The position numbers and the translations under genes were made by a program. A stretch of 43,509 bases of DNA from positions 1-43,509 of IMG/VR virus record IMGVR_UViG_3300020057_000061; one strand, given 5' to 3'. The notes under the pieces are model-generated. The model ran no database searches, had not been told where the DNA came from, and saw only the letters and a list, made by a program, of their open reading frames with translations. Below, one piece after another: positions 29,342-36,875 of the stretch. Each line of letters opens with the position of its first letter. The first letter of the stretch is position 1. This stretch comes from a virus.

Positions 29342-29405
29342 GTAATAAGCGCAGCGTCCGCCAGACGCCAAAATCAGCCCCAATGGGGCAGAAGGAACGA
29401 ATAAA
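29342..29405 (+). promoter_or_regulatory. Structured 5' leader, copy 2
   Basis: GCGTC-cgcca-GACGC and GCCCC-aat-GGGGC, then AGAAGGAA and ATG 29406. It agrees with copy 1 over about 50 bases. The changes mostly avoid breaking the stems: the second loop is ATT in one copy and AAT in the other. Confidence 0.7.
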
Positions 29406-30506
29406 ATGTTGGACATGAATTGGGTCGAAAAGCTTATCGAAATGTACGATGCCTGCCCGAAAGCGGCTGGCTGGCTGCGGGCGGGTGAGTTCGCATCGCC
29501 GCAGGAAGCGTGGGATGATTGTGGGCGCGGGGACTGGATGTTATGCCTGTTGGGGCAGACAGGCACATTAAACAACAATACGGCAGTCGAGATTTCTTGC
29601 CGTATTGTTCGGCAAGTCAGCGGCGGAAACGCCGTTTGGGGTTTACTGAGCAACCCCATCTTACGGGAAGCCGTCAATACGGCGGGGGCTTGGTTGGCAG
29701 GAAAAGCCAGCCTAGAGGCGGTACAAGCAGCAGCGGCAGCGGCAGCAGCAGTGGCAGCTGCACTGGAAGAGGAAGCAGCGGAAGCGGAAGAGGCGTCGGA
29801 ACTGGCAGCGGCGGACTTGGCGATGTTGGTAGAGAAAGCGTGGACGACGGATAAGCCCGCGTCTCCGTCAGAGGAGCAGTCGCGTGCGGAAGCGTGGAAG
29901 ACTGCTGATTCAGCGGAAACAGCAGCATCAGCGAATGCGATTACGCTGCGGGCAGCGGCATGGGCGGCAGGCTGCGCAGCCCGCACAGCGGAATCAGCGA
30001 CCCACGTTGCCTCTGTAATTTGGGTCGCAGGGTCAGCGGCAGAAGTGGGGGCGGCGGGAGCAGCCGCTCGGCAAGAGATTGCTGATATTGTCCGCCAGGA
30101 ATTTTCAGTGTGTCCGTTCTCCACTGGGGAAGAAATCATCCACTTCGCCGAACTGGACGCTGCGCGCCTACGCGGGAAAGAACTGGACGCCCGTGCGGGG
30201 GTAATCGCGGGATTGTTGGACAAAAGCAATTTGGCACAGGTGATGAAGATGTGGAAGCCAGCCCACGGAAAGACAATACCCGAACTCGCGGGGGATGTCA
30301 CGGTGCGCAATGAGTGGGAAATGCAAGCCCACTGGGAGCGCGTGTACTGGGCATTCGTAGACTCGATTGAGTCGAGCGAGTATATCCTTCTTTCAGTCGA
30401 AAACGCCCTATACGCGGTTCGGGAGTATGGGTCTCCCGATGAATACTCAGCGGTGTTGGACGAGTTAGAAAAACTCGCGCAGGTCGCTGAGAGCGCACGC
30501 GAATAA
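29406..30506 (+). CDS. Alanine-rich protein resembling phage 'putative immunity protein' family
   Basis: 366 residues. The N-terminus 'GWLRAGEFASPQEAWDDCGRGDWMLCLLG' (about 22-50) matches the opening 'CpeA..Wl.......eaW..c.rgdWlLwl' of a family often annotated as putative immunity protein in phages and actinobacteria. A long Ala-rich region follows (about 95-230, 'AAxAAxxAA' helices), then a helical C-terminal part ('LSVENALYAVREYGSPDEYSAVLDELEKLA'). The true function of the family is not known to me. ATG 29406 or 29415 may be used. Controlled by the second structured leader. Superinfection exclusion or defence would fit the constitutive-looking promoter, but that is inference. Confidence 0.55.
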   Translation: MLDMNWVEKLIEMYDACPKAAGWLRAGEFASPQEAWDDCGRGDWMLCLLGQTGTLNNNTAVEISCRIVRQVSGGNAVWGLLSNPILREAVNTAGAWLAGKASLEAVQAAAAAAAAVAAALEEEAAEAEEASELAAADLAMLVEKAWTTDKPASPSEEQSRAEAWKTADSAETAASANAITLRAAAWAAGCAARTAESATHVASVIWVAGSAAEVGAAGAAARQEIADIVRQEFSVCPFSTGEEIIHFAELDAARLRGKELDARAGVIAGLLDKSNLAQVMKMWKPAHGKTIPELAGDVTVRNEWEMQAHWERVYWAFVDSIESSEYILLSVENALYAVREYGSPDEYSAVLDELEKLAQVAESARE

Positions 30507-30516
30507 TTCCATCGCC

Positions 30517-30548
30517 CTGAGCATGGCGTTAAACTGCTCAGAAAGAGG
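30517..30548 (+). promoter_or_regulatory. Hairpin before the 30553 ribosome site
   Basis: CTGAGCA (30517-30523) and TGCTCAG (30535-30541), 7-bp stem with 11-base loop, directly followed by AAAGAGG. A third case in a row of a hairpin abutting a ribosome site, though its sequence is unrelated to the two leaders upstream. Confidence 0.55.
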
Positions 30549-30552
30549 CATC

Positions 30553-30978
30553 ATGGAAATTAAAGAGGCACGGGCGCTGTTCATCGCCCTCTCGGAAACA
30601 CTGCCCGAAGAGGAGGCGCTGCTTGAAGCAGCGCGTGCATGGATGGAGTCCAAGAACGTGATTTACCCCGCGAATGGACAGTGGAATTTGGCGCTCATGG
30701 CGCTCGGCGCGCTGGCGGACGGGCAGCCGGAAGTCGCCGCAAAAGCCTTCCGGCTCTGGCAAACATCGCGGGGGGCAAGCGGGCGCGTCCTGCTGCCTGA
30801 TGAAACAATCCGAGTCACCGACGCCGCCGAGCGTGCGGGGGTGACTCGGCGTTTTATCCAGGATGAAATCAATGCGGGAAAGTTGCCCGCAAAAAAAGAC
30901 GCGAAGGGGCGGTACGCCATCCGCGTAGGCGATTTTCAGGTGTGGATGACTAATCCACGCCGGGGCAGCCGTTCGTAA
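30553..30978 (+). CDS. Protein with C-terminal excisionase/MerR-like helix-turn-helix
   Basis: 141 residues from ATG 30553 (AAAGAGG five bases upstream; the open frame to 30523 has no ribosome site). The N-terminal half is helical ('LPEEEALLEAARAWMESKN', 'LALMALGALADGQPEVAAKAFRLW'). The C-terminal 50 residues ('IRVTDAAERAGVTRRFIQDEINAGKLPAKKDAKGRYAIRVGDFQVWM') match the HTH_17 / excisionase-type winged helix. It may be an excisionase or a transcription regulator. It is the last plus-strand gene before the convergent late operon end. Confidence 0.7.
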   Translation: MEIKEARALFIALSETLPEEEALLEAARAWMESKNVIYPANGQWNLALMALGALADGQPEVAAKAFRLWQTSRGASGRVLLPDETIRVTDAAERAGVTRRFIQDEINAGKLPAKKDAKGRYAIRVGDFQVWMTNPRRGSRS

Positions 30979-30987
30979 GCCGCTTGT

Positions 30988-31036
30988 CTCCCCTCTCCTG
31001 CTTCTGGGAGAGGGGTCGGGGGTGAGGCGTCTTTCC
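30988..31036 (+). repeat. Palindromic repeat after the 30553 gene
   Basis: Loop TGCTTCTG, standard arms and tail. Lies in the convergent intergenic region and is followed by the palindrome CTTACAATTTGTAAG (31045-31059). Confidence 0.9.
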
Positions 31037-31072
31037 GTCGACCTCTTACAATTTGTAAGCGGTTGACGGAAT

Positions 31073-31098
31073 CAAAAAGCGACCAGTTTCAGTCGCTT
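31073..31098 (-). terminator. Intrinsic terminator D (end of late operon)
   Basis: Minus strand hairpin AAGCGAC / GTCGCTT (31077-31098, 8-base loop), followed by TTTTT and GATTCC. It lies after the last late gene (31142) and shares the GATTCC suffix with terminators A and B. Copy C is interrupted by a repeat. Confidence 0.8.
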
Positions 31099-31100
31099 GT

Positions 31101-31144
31101 CTCCCCTCTCCCAAGGGAGAGGGGTCGGGGGTGAGGCGTCTTTA
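31101..31144 (+). repeat. Palindromic repeat supplying the stop of the 31142 gene
   Basis: Short-loop version (CCCTCTCCCAAGGGAGAGGGG) with standard tail. The tail's GTCTTTA gives the TAA stop codon of the 31142 gene on the minus strand. Confidence 0.9.
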
Positions 31145-31456
31145 CCCCGCCGCTGCGGGCGGCGACACCACTGGCGGACGCTTGAGTATCAATTCCCCCG
31201 CCGTGCCAATCTCCACCGTGAAGCCCTGTAGCTCTGCCCACAGTTTCACCCCTTCCTCGTCAAAGGTGGGTTTGGTCATTTTCGCCCCCGCGTACACGAT
31301 TTTAATCAGTGACTCCAACCGATCCATAGTCGCAGCCGGATACTGCTCCCCCGACGTATTGACCGCCTTGTTCGAGATGATAATCACCCCCGTCACCAAC
31401 GCCAATACCACTAGAATTAGCGCCGCGATCACCCAGCCCAACATATCACCGTTCAT
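31142..31456 (-). CDS. Small membrane protein, holin-region
   Basis: 104 residues with one N-terminal transmembrane helix (about 6-27, 'LGWVIAALILVVLALVTGVI'), then a soluble domain with 'ATMDRLESLIKIVYAGAKMTK' and a Pro-rich end. It is the last gene of the late operon, next to an XhlA-like protein, so it may be a holin, antiholin or spanin-like factor. Its stop is supplied by the adjacent repeat, and the C-terminus may have been altered by that insertion. Confidence 0.55.
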   Translation of the reverse strand: MNGDMLGWVIAALILVVLALVTGVIIISNKAVNTSGEQYPAATMDRLESLIKIVYAGAKMTKPTFDEEGVKLWAELQGFTVEIGTAGELILKRPPVVSPPAAAG

Positions 31457-31457
31457 A

Positions 31458-31877
31458 TTATATTGCCCCCATTGCGCTCACAAAAAACCACCACAAAATA
31501 AGCATAAAGCCGTACACAATCAAAAACGGCAACCACCGCCGCAGCACGCCCACCACCGCCACCTGTGACACCCTCACCGCCGCCCGCTCCCAGCGCCGCC
31601 GCCCGCCTATCCATTTTTCCGTAGTATCCAGTCGGCTGATAATCTCCGCTTGCTGGTTGTCAAGTTTGTGATCAATCTTGTCAAACTTCTCCGTAAACAA
31701 TTTGCTGATCAAGTCGTAACCAGCAATCGCAAGGCTTGCTTCCTTCTCCGCCACCGAGACTCGATCCTCAATCTTATCCAGTCGCTTATTTAGTCGTCGG
31801 CTAAATGGCGCCATCTCAGCGCGGATTATTTTCCGCGTTTCTTCTGTGTCAACAAATTTTCCCTTATCATCGACCAT
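31458..31877 (-). CDS. XhlA-like lysis accessory / holin candidate
   Basis: 139 residues. N-terminal coiled coil ('RLNKRLDKIEDRVSVAEKEASLAIAGYDLISKLFTEKFDKIDHKLDNQQAEIISRLDTTEKW'), a basic patch 'GGRRRWERAAVR' and a C-terminal transmembrane helix ('LPFLIVYGFMLILWWFFV', about 116-133). This is the topology of haemolysin XhlA and related proteins that work with holins, though longer than the usual 90 residues. It abuts the other membrane protein. Confidence 0.6.
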   Translation of the reverse strand: MVDDKGKFVDTEETRKIIRAEMAPFSRRLNKRLDKIEDRVSVAEKEASLAIAGYDLISKLFTEKFDKIDHKLDNQQAEIISRLDTTEKWIGGRRRWERAAVRVSQVAVVGVLRRWLPFLIVYGFMLILWWFFVSAMGAI

Positions 31878-31881
31878 GTTT

Positions 31882-32778
31882 TTACCCGCCCAGCCCCGTC
31901 CACAATTGAGCCGCCGCGATATTCAGGCTGCCCGCCCTCCACGCCATCTCATTGAAACGTCGTAAATCCAAGTTCCACCGTGCCAAAAGCGCCATATTCG
32001 ATGTGCGCCACTTGTCCAGATTCATCGTGCGCCCATCCTTTCCGGCAGCATCACCAATAAGGTTGTACGCCAGCTTCCCGCCGACGCACATCTTGATCGC
32101 AATCGTCCGCGCCAGCACCGCCGGATCGATCAGCGTACACCCCGCCTCATGCAGCAGGATCACGCTTGATACCGTGTACCGCACGTAATTGAAATCAGGA
32201 CTCCCCAGCGCCGCATGACTTTTCGTGATCGGCATACGCTGATCCCAACTCACCGTCCCATCATCCCCCGTGACCACATGCCGTTTGAACACCTCAACCG
32301 CCTTATCCCGCCGCGCCGCGTAATCACCATCAGCCCCCAGCAGCGACAGATAGTGCAGGCTCTCAATCCCCGCCGCGTAGGGATGCGCCAAATTATCCTG
32401 CGGGATGCGCTTGTACCGTTCCATGATCCGATTGACCCACCTGATCGAGTCCCTATTGCGCCCGTGTTGCGCCAACACCAGCGCATGGAGCGCCATCGTC
32501 GCACACACAAACGACTCCCACAAATCGACCCCGACGATCATCTCATGCAGCGCCGCCTCATCCATCAGCGTCACCAGCCGATCAATCAATCCGGCATCCC
32601 CCGTCGCCAAATACGCCGCCAATATCGCAGCGTATCGTTCCTTGACCGTCCGCGCATAATCATCATTCGTCCGCCCCCGCGCCACAGGTTGATCGAGCAG
32701 TGGAGTCAAGCGGTCATACCACGCCCGCGCATCCGGCTTAAGTTGATCTGGATTAAATCGGTACACAAACCCGCTCAC
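31882..32778 (-). CDS. Helical protein of the lysis cassette, possible alpha/alpha-toroid enzyme
   Basis: 298 residues, almost entirely helical with regularly spaced hairpins ('YAAILAAYLATGDAGLIDRLVTLMDEAALHEMI', 'AGIESLHYLSLLGADGDYAARRDKAVEVFK', 'YVRYTVSSVILLHEAG'). Such repeats of about 50 residues suggest an alpha/alpha toroid like alginate lyases or unsaturated glycosidases, but I cannot identify the active site. The start is GTG 32778 (GTGA overlap with the previous stop); the longer frame to 32859 lies within the neighbouring gene. It could be the glycan-cleaving partner in lysis or an accessory; uncertain. Confidence 0.5.
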   Translation of the reverse strand: MSGFVYRFNPDQLKPDARAWYDRLTPLLDQPVARGRTNDDYARTVKERYAAILAAYLATGDAGLIDRLVTLMDEAALHEMIVGVDLWESFVCATMALHALVLAQHGRNRDSIRWVNRIMERYKRIPQDNLAHPYAAGIESLHYLSLLGADGDYAARRDKAVEVFKRHVVTGDDGTVSWDQRMPITKSHAALGSPDFNYVRYTVSSVILLHEAGCTLIDPAVLARTIAIKMCVGGKLAYNLIGDAAGKDGRTMNLDKWRTSNMALLARWNLDLRRFNEMAWRAGSLNIAAAQLWTGLGG

Positions 32779-33503
32779 GACTGCGCCACTTCCCAGCGCG
32801 TCGGGAACACGCTTACGCCCCACAGCGGCAGCCCCTCGCGCAATCCAAGCACATCCCAACCGCCCGCCATGTGATCACGATATATTTCCGACGCATTCTC
32901 ATCCAAAATCGGCGTATAGAACGTTCGATACGTCCGCACCTCACCCGCCAGCAGTTGCTCTACGCTGCGATCAATCCACATGTTCACCGTCGAGTCGAAG
33001 ATTTCCCAACTGCCGCCCACGTCGACTTCAATCAGCCCATGCCAGCCGCCGTCAACGATGACAATCCGCCATTCCACTCCCAGCGCATCATAAATCCACG
33101 ACTGCGCCACACTGTACGTTCCACAATGGGCGCTGGGCGCGTTTACAAATTCAAACAGTGTCGTCGGCGGCACAATAACCACGTTGTACGGTACGGCAAG
33201 ATGAACGATGTACATGCCGAATAAACCGCGCAATCGCGTATCATCATCCTCATCAAATATCGACGCCAGTGCCTCACGGTTGCTCTCGTAATACCCCCGA
33301 AGCGCGTCCATCACTCCCTCCTGTTCCGTCTCATCAGCCACAATCGACGCCAGCGCCGCCACATTCAACCCCGTATCATCCAGCCACACATCCGGCGGCA
33401 GCGCCAGCATAAATTCAGCCTTTGGATTTTCGCGCAGCGCCCCCACCCCCATCCCCGCCAGCAGCATGATCAGCGCGACGATAATAACCTTTCTACGACC
33501 CAT
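32775..33503 (-). CDS. Secreted transglutaminase-like cysteine enzyme
   Basis: 242 residues. Residues 1-22 are a signal anchor or signal peptide (basic 'MGRRK' then 'VIIVALIMLLAGMGVGAL'). The core 'SAHCGTYSVAQSWIYDALGVEWRIVIVDGGWHGLIEVDVGGSWEIFDSTVN' has Cys127, His155 and Asp170 in the order and spacing of the transglutaminase-like catalytic triad (C...H...D with 'W...D.t'). Bacterial members cleave peptide bonds, so an enzyme acting on cell wall or surface protein is likely. It lies where an endolysin normally is, and no classical endolysin was found. Confidence 0.7.
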   Translation of the reverse strand: MGRRKVIIVALIMLLAGMGVGALRENPKAEFMLALPPDVWLDDTGLNVAALASIVADETEQEGVMDALRGYYESNREALASIFDEDDDTRLRGLFGMYIVHLAVPYNVVIVPPTTLFEFVNAPSAHCGTYSVAQSWIYDALGVEWRIVIVDGGWHGLIEVDVGGSWEIFDSTVNMWIDRSVEQLLAGEVRTYRTFYTPILDENASEIYRDHMAGGWDVLGLREGLPLWGVSVFPTRWEVAQS

Positions 33504-33723
33504 CAGGCGGCAGTATTTCTGCCAGCAGTTTCCGCTGACCTTGCAGTTCTACCGCCTCAGTCAACAACTGATTGATCACCAGTTGATGCTCTTGAACTAG
33601 CGCGTTGATCATCTTCTCGCGCTCCGCAATTTGTCGCAGCTTCTCAGCCGCCCACTCCTGATTGCTCATCTCGCGTTCCTCATTTCGTCGCAGCTTTTCA
33701 GCGATCATCTCCTGATTCAACAT
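33493..33723 (-). CDS. Short coiled-coil protein
   Basis: 76 residues, one long amphipathic helix. The first part is a tandem duplication: 'NQEMIAEKLRRNEEREM' then 'NQEWAAEKLRQIAEREKM'. The second helix 'ALVQEHQLVINQLLTEAVELQGQRKLL' continues. No membrane segment, so not a spanin by itself. ATG 33723 overlaps the preceding stop and the stop overlaps the next start, so it belongs to the coupled group before the lysis genes. Confidence 0.55.
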   Translation of the reverse strand: MLNQEMIAEKLRRNEEREMSNQEWAAEKLRQIAEREKMINALVQEHQLVINQLLTEAVELQGQRKLLAEILPPDGS

Positions 33724-34004
33724 TACCCTCGCATCTTGACTAGGTTGACCGCTTGCCCGCTCACATCGTCACCTAGTGCGGTCAACACGTCAGAGAATGC
33801 TGTGATGCAGCCCAACATCTTCGCTTGCGTGATATGCCCGTAATCGCCCACCATTTGCAGGTCGGCATCTGTGATGCTCTGTCCAAATCCCTCAGCGTTG
33901 TACAGCGCGATTTCCCGTTGCAAATCGTCACGTAAATCCAGTAACACGGCTGCCTTCTGCTGCAACCGCCCGATAAAATTACTTTCCTGTGCCGTCAATG
34001 CCAC
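33723..34004 (-). CDS. Small structural-region protein
   Basis: 93 residues. 'ESNFIGRLQQKAAVLLDLRDDLQREIALYNAEGFGQSITDADLQ' then 'HITQAKMLGCITAFSDVLTAL', helical. Similar small proteins lie downstream of tail fibre genes in many siphophages; the role is unknown. Start is GTG 34004 with a weak GAAAG ribosome site. Confidence 0.6.
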   Translation of the reverse strand: MALTAQESNFIGRLQQKAAVLLDLRDDLQREIALYNAEGFGQSITDADLQMVGDYGHITQAKMLGCITAFSDVLTALGDDVSGQAVNLVKMRG

Positions 34005-34033
34005 GATCTTTCTCTTTCTCTATTTTTGCTTGT

Positions 34034-34148
34034 CTCCCCTCTCCTGCTTTTGGGAGAGGGGTCGGGGGTGAGGCTGCTTTCCCGCGACGGGGGTGAGACT
34101 GCTTGTCTCCCCTCTCCCTTGGGAGAGGGGTCGGGGGTGAGGCGTCTT
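34034..34148 (+). repeat. Palindromic repeat block, two hairpins
   Basis: A standard unit (34034), a tail variant CCGCGACGGGGGTGAGAC, then a short-loop unit (34104, CCCTTGGG). The final GTCTTTTA gives the TAA stop of the tail fibre gene. Confidence 0.9.
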
Positions 34149-36875
34149 TTACTGCTCCAAGCCATACCCTTGCATATCATCCACCAGCGCATTCACGAAC
34201 GCCGCCAAATCCTCAGCGAACACCCTCAAATTTTCATACGCCACGCGCAGCGCATTGACATCTGCCACCTGTCCGTAGATCGTTCCAGCTTGCAGATTAT
34301 CAATCCCCGTATACGCGACGCTTTCGTTATCCGCCGTGTACGCCGATAACGTCCTATCCGCCGTGCTGTGCGTCTGGGTGAGCGCCGCCGCTCTTACCAC
34401 CGGAGTCGCGCCGAAAAATCCAATCGCCCCCGCGCTCCCGTTCGCCCGCATCCGCATGATTTCCCGCGTCGCCGCCGAGTCGATCAGGTTGAACACGAGG
34501 TCGGGCGCACGGCTGGCATGAGTCGCCACGTTCCACAACCAATCAATCGACCCCACCGCTGTGTTTTCCGTCGTGCTGCTTTCCAGTTGCAGCGCCAGTC
34601 CGCTGCCAAACCCCGCTAACGGCGTACCCGTGTCATTGCGTCCGATGATGGCGCTGCTGACGACGGATGAGAGCGATCCCGCTGTCGTGTTGAGGACGTG
34701 CAATCGTGCGGCGGGAGTCGTCGTTCCCAACCCGACGCTGCCCTTTAGAACCGTCTTGGTAATACTGTCATTCCCAAGCACCACGCTATGAGTCCCTACC
34801 CCGATGGCGTTGTACCCAATGACGATTTCATTGGCGTCTCCATTTGCGAGGGCTTTGGTATACATTCCAAGATAGAGAGAATGATTACTAGTGGCATTCG
34901 CGGTTGAGCCGTCAGCGATGAAGCTCCCTGCGTGAAATCCCTGTGCAGTATTGTTAATCCCAGTGGTGAGGAGGTTGAGGGCAGAATGTCCCTGTGCAGC
35001 GTTGCCGTACCCAGTGGTGTTGGATACGAGGGCGTAATTCCCCTGTGCAACGTTTTCGTACCCAGTGGTGTTGGCCGTGAGGACGGAATTCCCCTGTGCA
35101 ACGTTGTTAAACCCAGTGGTGTTGGACACGAGGGCGTAACTCCCCTGTGCAGTATTGTTGTTCCCTGTGGTGGTATTGTAGCCCGCAAAAGAACCAACGA
35201 AGGTGTTGTTATACCCAGTGGTGTTGGAGTAGCCCGCGCTTACGCCAATAAAGGTGCTGTTATACCCTGTGGTGCTGGAGAAGCCCGCACCGTTTCCAAT
35301 AAAAGCGTTATATAACCCCTCATTTCCAACGCCCGAAACATTGTTGACTCGTCCTGCGTCTTTGCCTAAGAACAGATTGTTTGTATTATCGCTATGGAGT
35401 CTGAGTAATTCTGTCCCGCCACTACTAAGGAGCTTGATGAGTGGATTGGAATTGCTCTGAGTAGCATTGGCTCGGACGATGAATTGAGTAGCATCAGTGC
35501 TTCCAGCTACTTCTAGTCTGGCGCTGGGAGCAATCGTCCCAATCCCCACATTCCCATTATTTAATATCGTTGTCGCAATCGTAGCACCATTGTTGCCAAC
35601 CAATGCTTGGATGGCGGCGGCGGTTAAAGTGCCGTTGCCTGCTGTGCCTTGAAGTTTGAGAATGTCAGTGATGGCAGTGCCGCCGATAACGGTTTGTCCG
35701 CTTGACCGTCCTGCCAGCAGCGCGTACTGCGCGTGATCATCGTCCGCTAGTCCGCTGAGTTTTGCGCCATGATCCAACGTCGGGATATCCGCCGCCACCA
35801 GCGCACGAAACGTCGGCACACCCGTTGAGCCGTTCGGCGCGGCAAATACCTTGTTTGTCGTCTGCGTTGCCCATGCGCCAGCCAGCGTCCCGCTCCCCGT
35901 CACCGGACTACCCGTCACGCTAAATTCTGCGGGAAGGGTCAACCCCACGCTCGTCACACTCCCCGCGCCGTCCGTCTGTTTCCACAATGCCGCCCCCGCC
36001 GCCGCATCCGTGCAGACGTACACCTTATCGTTCGTCGTATCAATCCACACCGACCCCACGCCGTACCCGCTGGCGCTATCATCGGCTACCGTCGGCGCAG
36101 TCGTCGCGCTGAAATTGGTCTTTTGGTTGGATTGACCAAAATTCCGCAGGTTGATTATTCGCAGCACATTGACCGTCGTATCACCATTCGCCAAATCAAC
36201 CGCGCCCCGCCAATCCACGTCGGGATTGGCGGCGATCACGCTGGCAATATCCGCTTGCAACAATCCTTGCGCCAGTGACCGATTCGCCGTCAATGCCTGT
36301 GCAATCGCGTTCGTTTTCGTGTTGATCCCCACCAGCGCCCAGCTATGTTGACTCGCCGTCGCTGTCGGCGTCAGCGTGATCAACGTTTCGCCGCCCCAAT
36401 ACCCGCCTCGGTGGTGACACGCCGTGACTCGTACCTGTAATCCGGTCAGCCGCGCCAATTGAGCCGAGAACACGGTCAGCCGCCCGCCCTCAAGCGACAT
36501 CTCCCCGATTAGCGTGTCGCTGCCCACTTGCGGCAGTCGGATGCTTGGCGGGTTCGCCGCCCCCGAAGCATTGTCTCCGTAAATGTAAACCGCGTCCGTC
36601 GCGCTGGGCGACTTGACGACCAGCACGCCGTTTTCGCGCACAATCCGCACCCCCAACGCGGGGTCTTGCATCGCCCCCATGTTGATCGCCTCACCGATAG
36701 ACGCCTCAATCCCATCCACCAGTCGGACAAAATTGAAGCCCGGATGATGCGAAACTGGGACAGTATGCCCGCCGCTCCCATCCGGCAATCCGATATAGCC
36801 GTGCATCTCCTCAGCCGCCCGCGCTTGTGAGAAGATGCTTTCTAGCGCCTGTCGCCCGCGCTCAATGTCACCCAC
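34149..36875 (-). CDS. Tail fibre with tandem adhesin-like repeats
   Basis: 908 residues. The N-terminal attachment region (about 1-220) precedes a shaft with 'VTSVGLTLPAEFSVTGSPVTGSGTL', a common fibre motif. From about 510 to 700, 17-residue repeats 'NTTGxxNxAQGxxALxx' and related 'TTGYNxTFxGxxAGY' units form a repetitive beta structure similar to trimeric adhesin heads. The C-terminus ends in a short helical bundle ('ALRVAYENLRVFAEDLAAFVNALVDDM'). The 51-bp tandem units at DNA level (about 34930-35330) could change copy number. It starts eight bases before the end of the tip gene. Probable receptor-binding protein. Confidence 0.85.
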   Translation of the reverse strand: MGDIERGRQALESIFSQARAAEEMHGYIGLPDGSGGHTVPVSHHPGFNFVRLVDGIEASIGEAINMGAMQDPALGVRIVRENGVLVVKSPSATDAVYIYGDNASGAANPPSIRLPQVGSDTLIGEMSLEGGRLTVFSAQLARLTGLQVRVTACHHRGGYWGGETLITLTPTATASQHSWALVGINTKTNAIAQALTANRSLAQGLLQADIASVIAANPDVDWRGAVDLANGDTTVNVLRIINLRNFGQSNQKTNFSATTAPTVADDSASGYGVGSVWIDTTNDKVYVCTDAAAGAALWKQTDGAGSVTSVGLTLPAEFSVTGSPVTGSGTLAGAWATQTTNKVFAAPNGSTGVPTFRALVAADIPTLDHGAKLSGLADDDHAQYALLAGRSSGQTVIGGTAITDILKLQGTAGNGTLTAAAIQALVGNNGATIATTILNNGNVGIGTIAPSARLEVAGSTDATQFIVRANATQSNSNPLIKLLSSGGTELLRLHSDNTNNLFLGKDAGRVNNVSGVGNEGLYNAFIGNGAGFSSTTGYNSTFIGVSAGYSNTTGYNNTFVGSFAGYNTTTGNNNTAQGSYALVSNTTGFNNVAQGNSVLTANTTGYENVAQGNYALVSNTTGYGNAAQGHSALNLLTTGINNTAQGFHAGSFIADGSTANATSNHSLYLGMYTKALANGDANEIVIGYNAIGVGTHSVVLGNDSITKTVLKGSVGLGTTTPAARLHVLNTTAGSLSSVVSSAIIGRNDTGTPLAGFGSGLALQLESSTTENTAVGSIDWLWNVATHASRAPDLVFNLIDSAATREIMRMRANGSAGAIGFFGATPVVRAAALTQTHSTADRTLSAYTADNESVAYTGIDNLQAGTIYGQVADVNALRVAYENLRVFAEDLAAFVNALVDDMQGYGLEQ

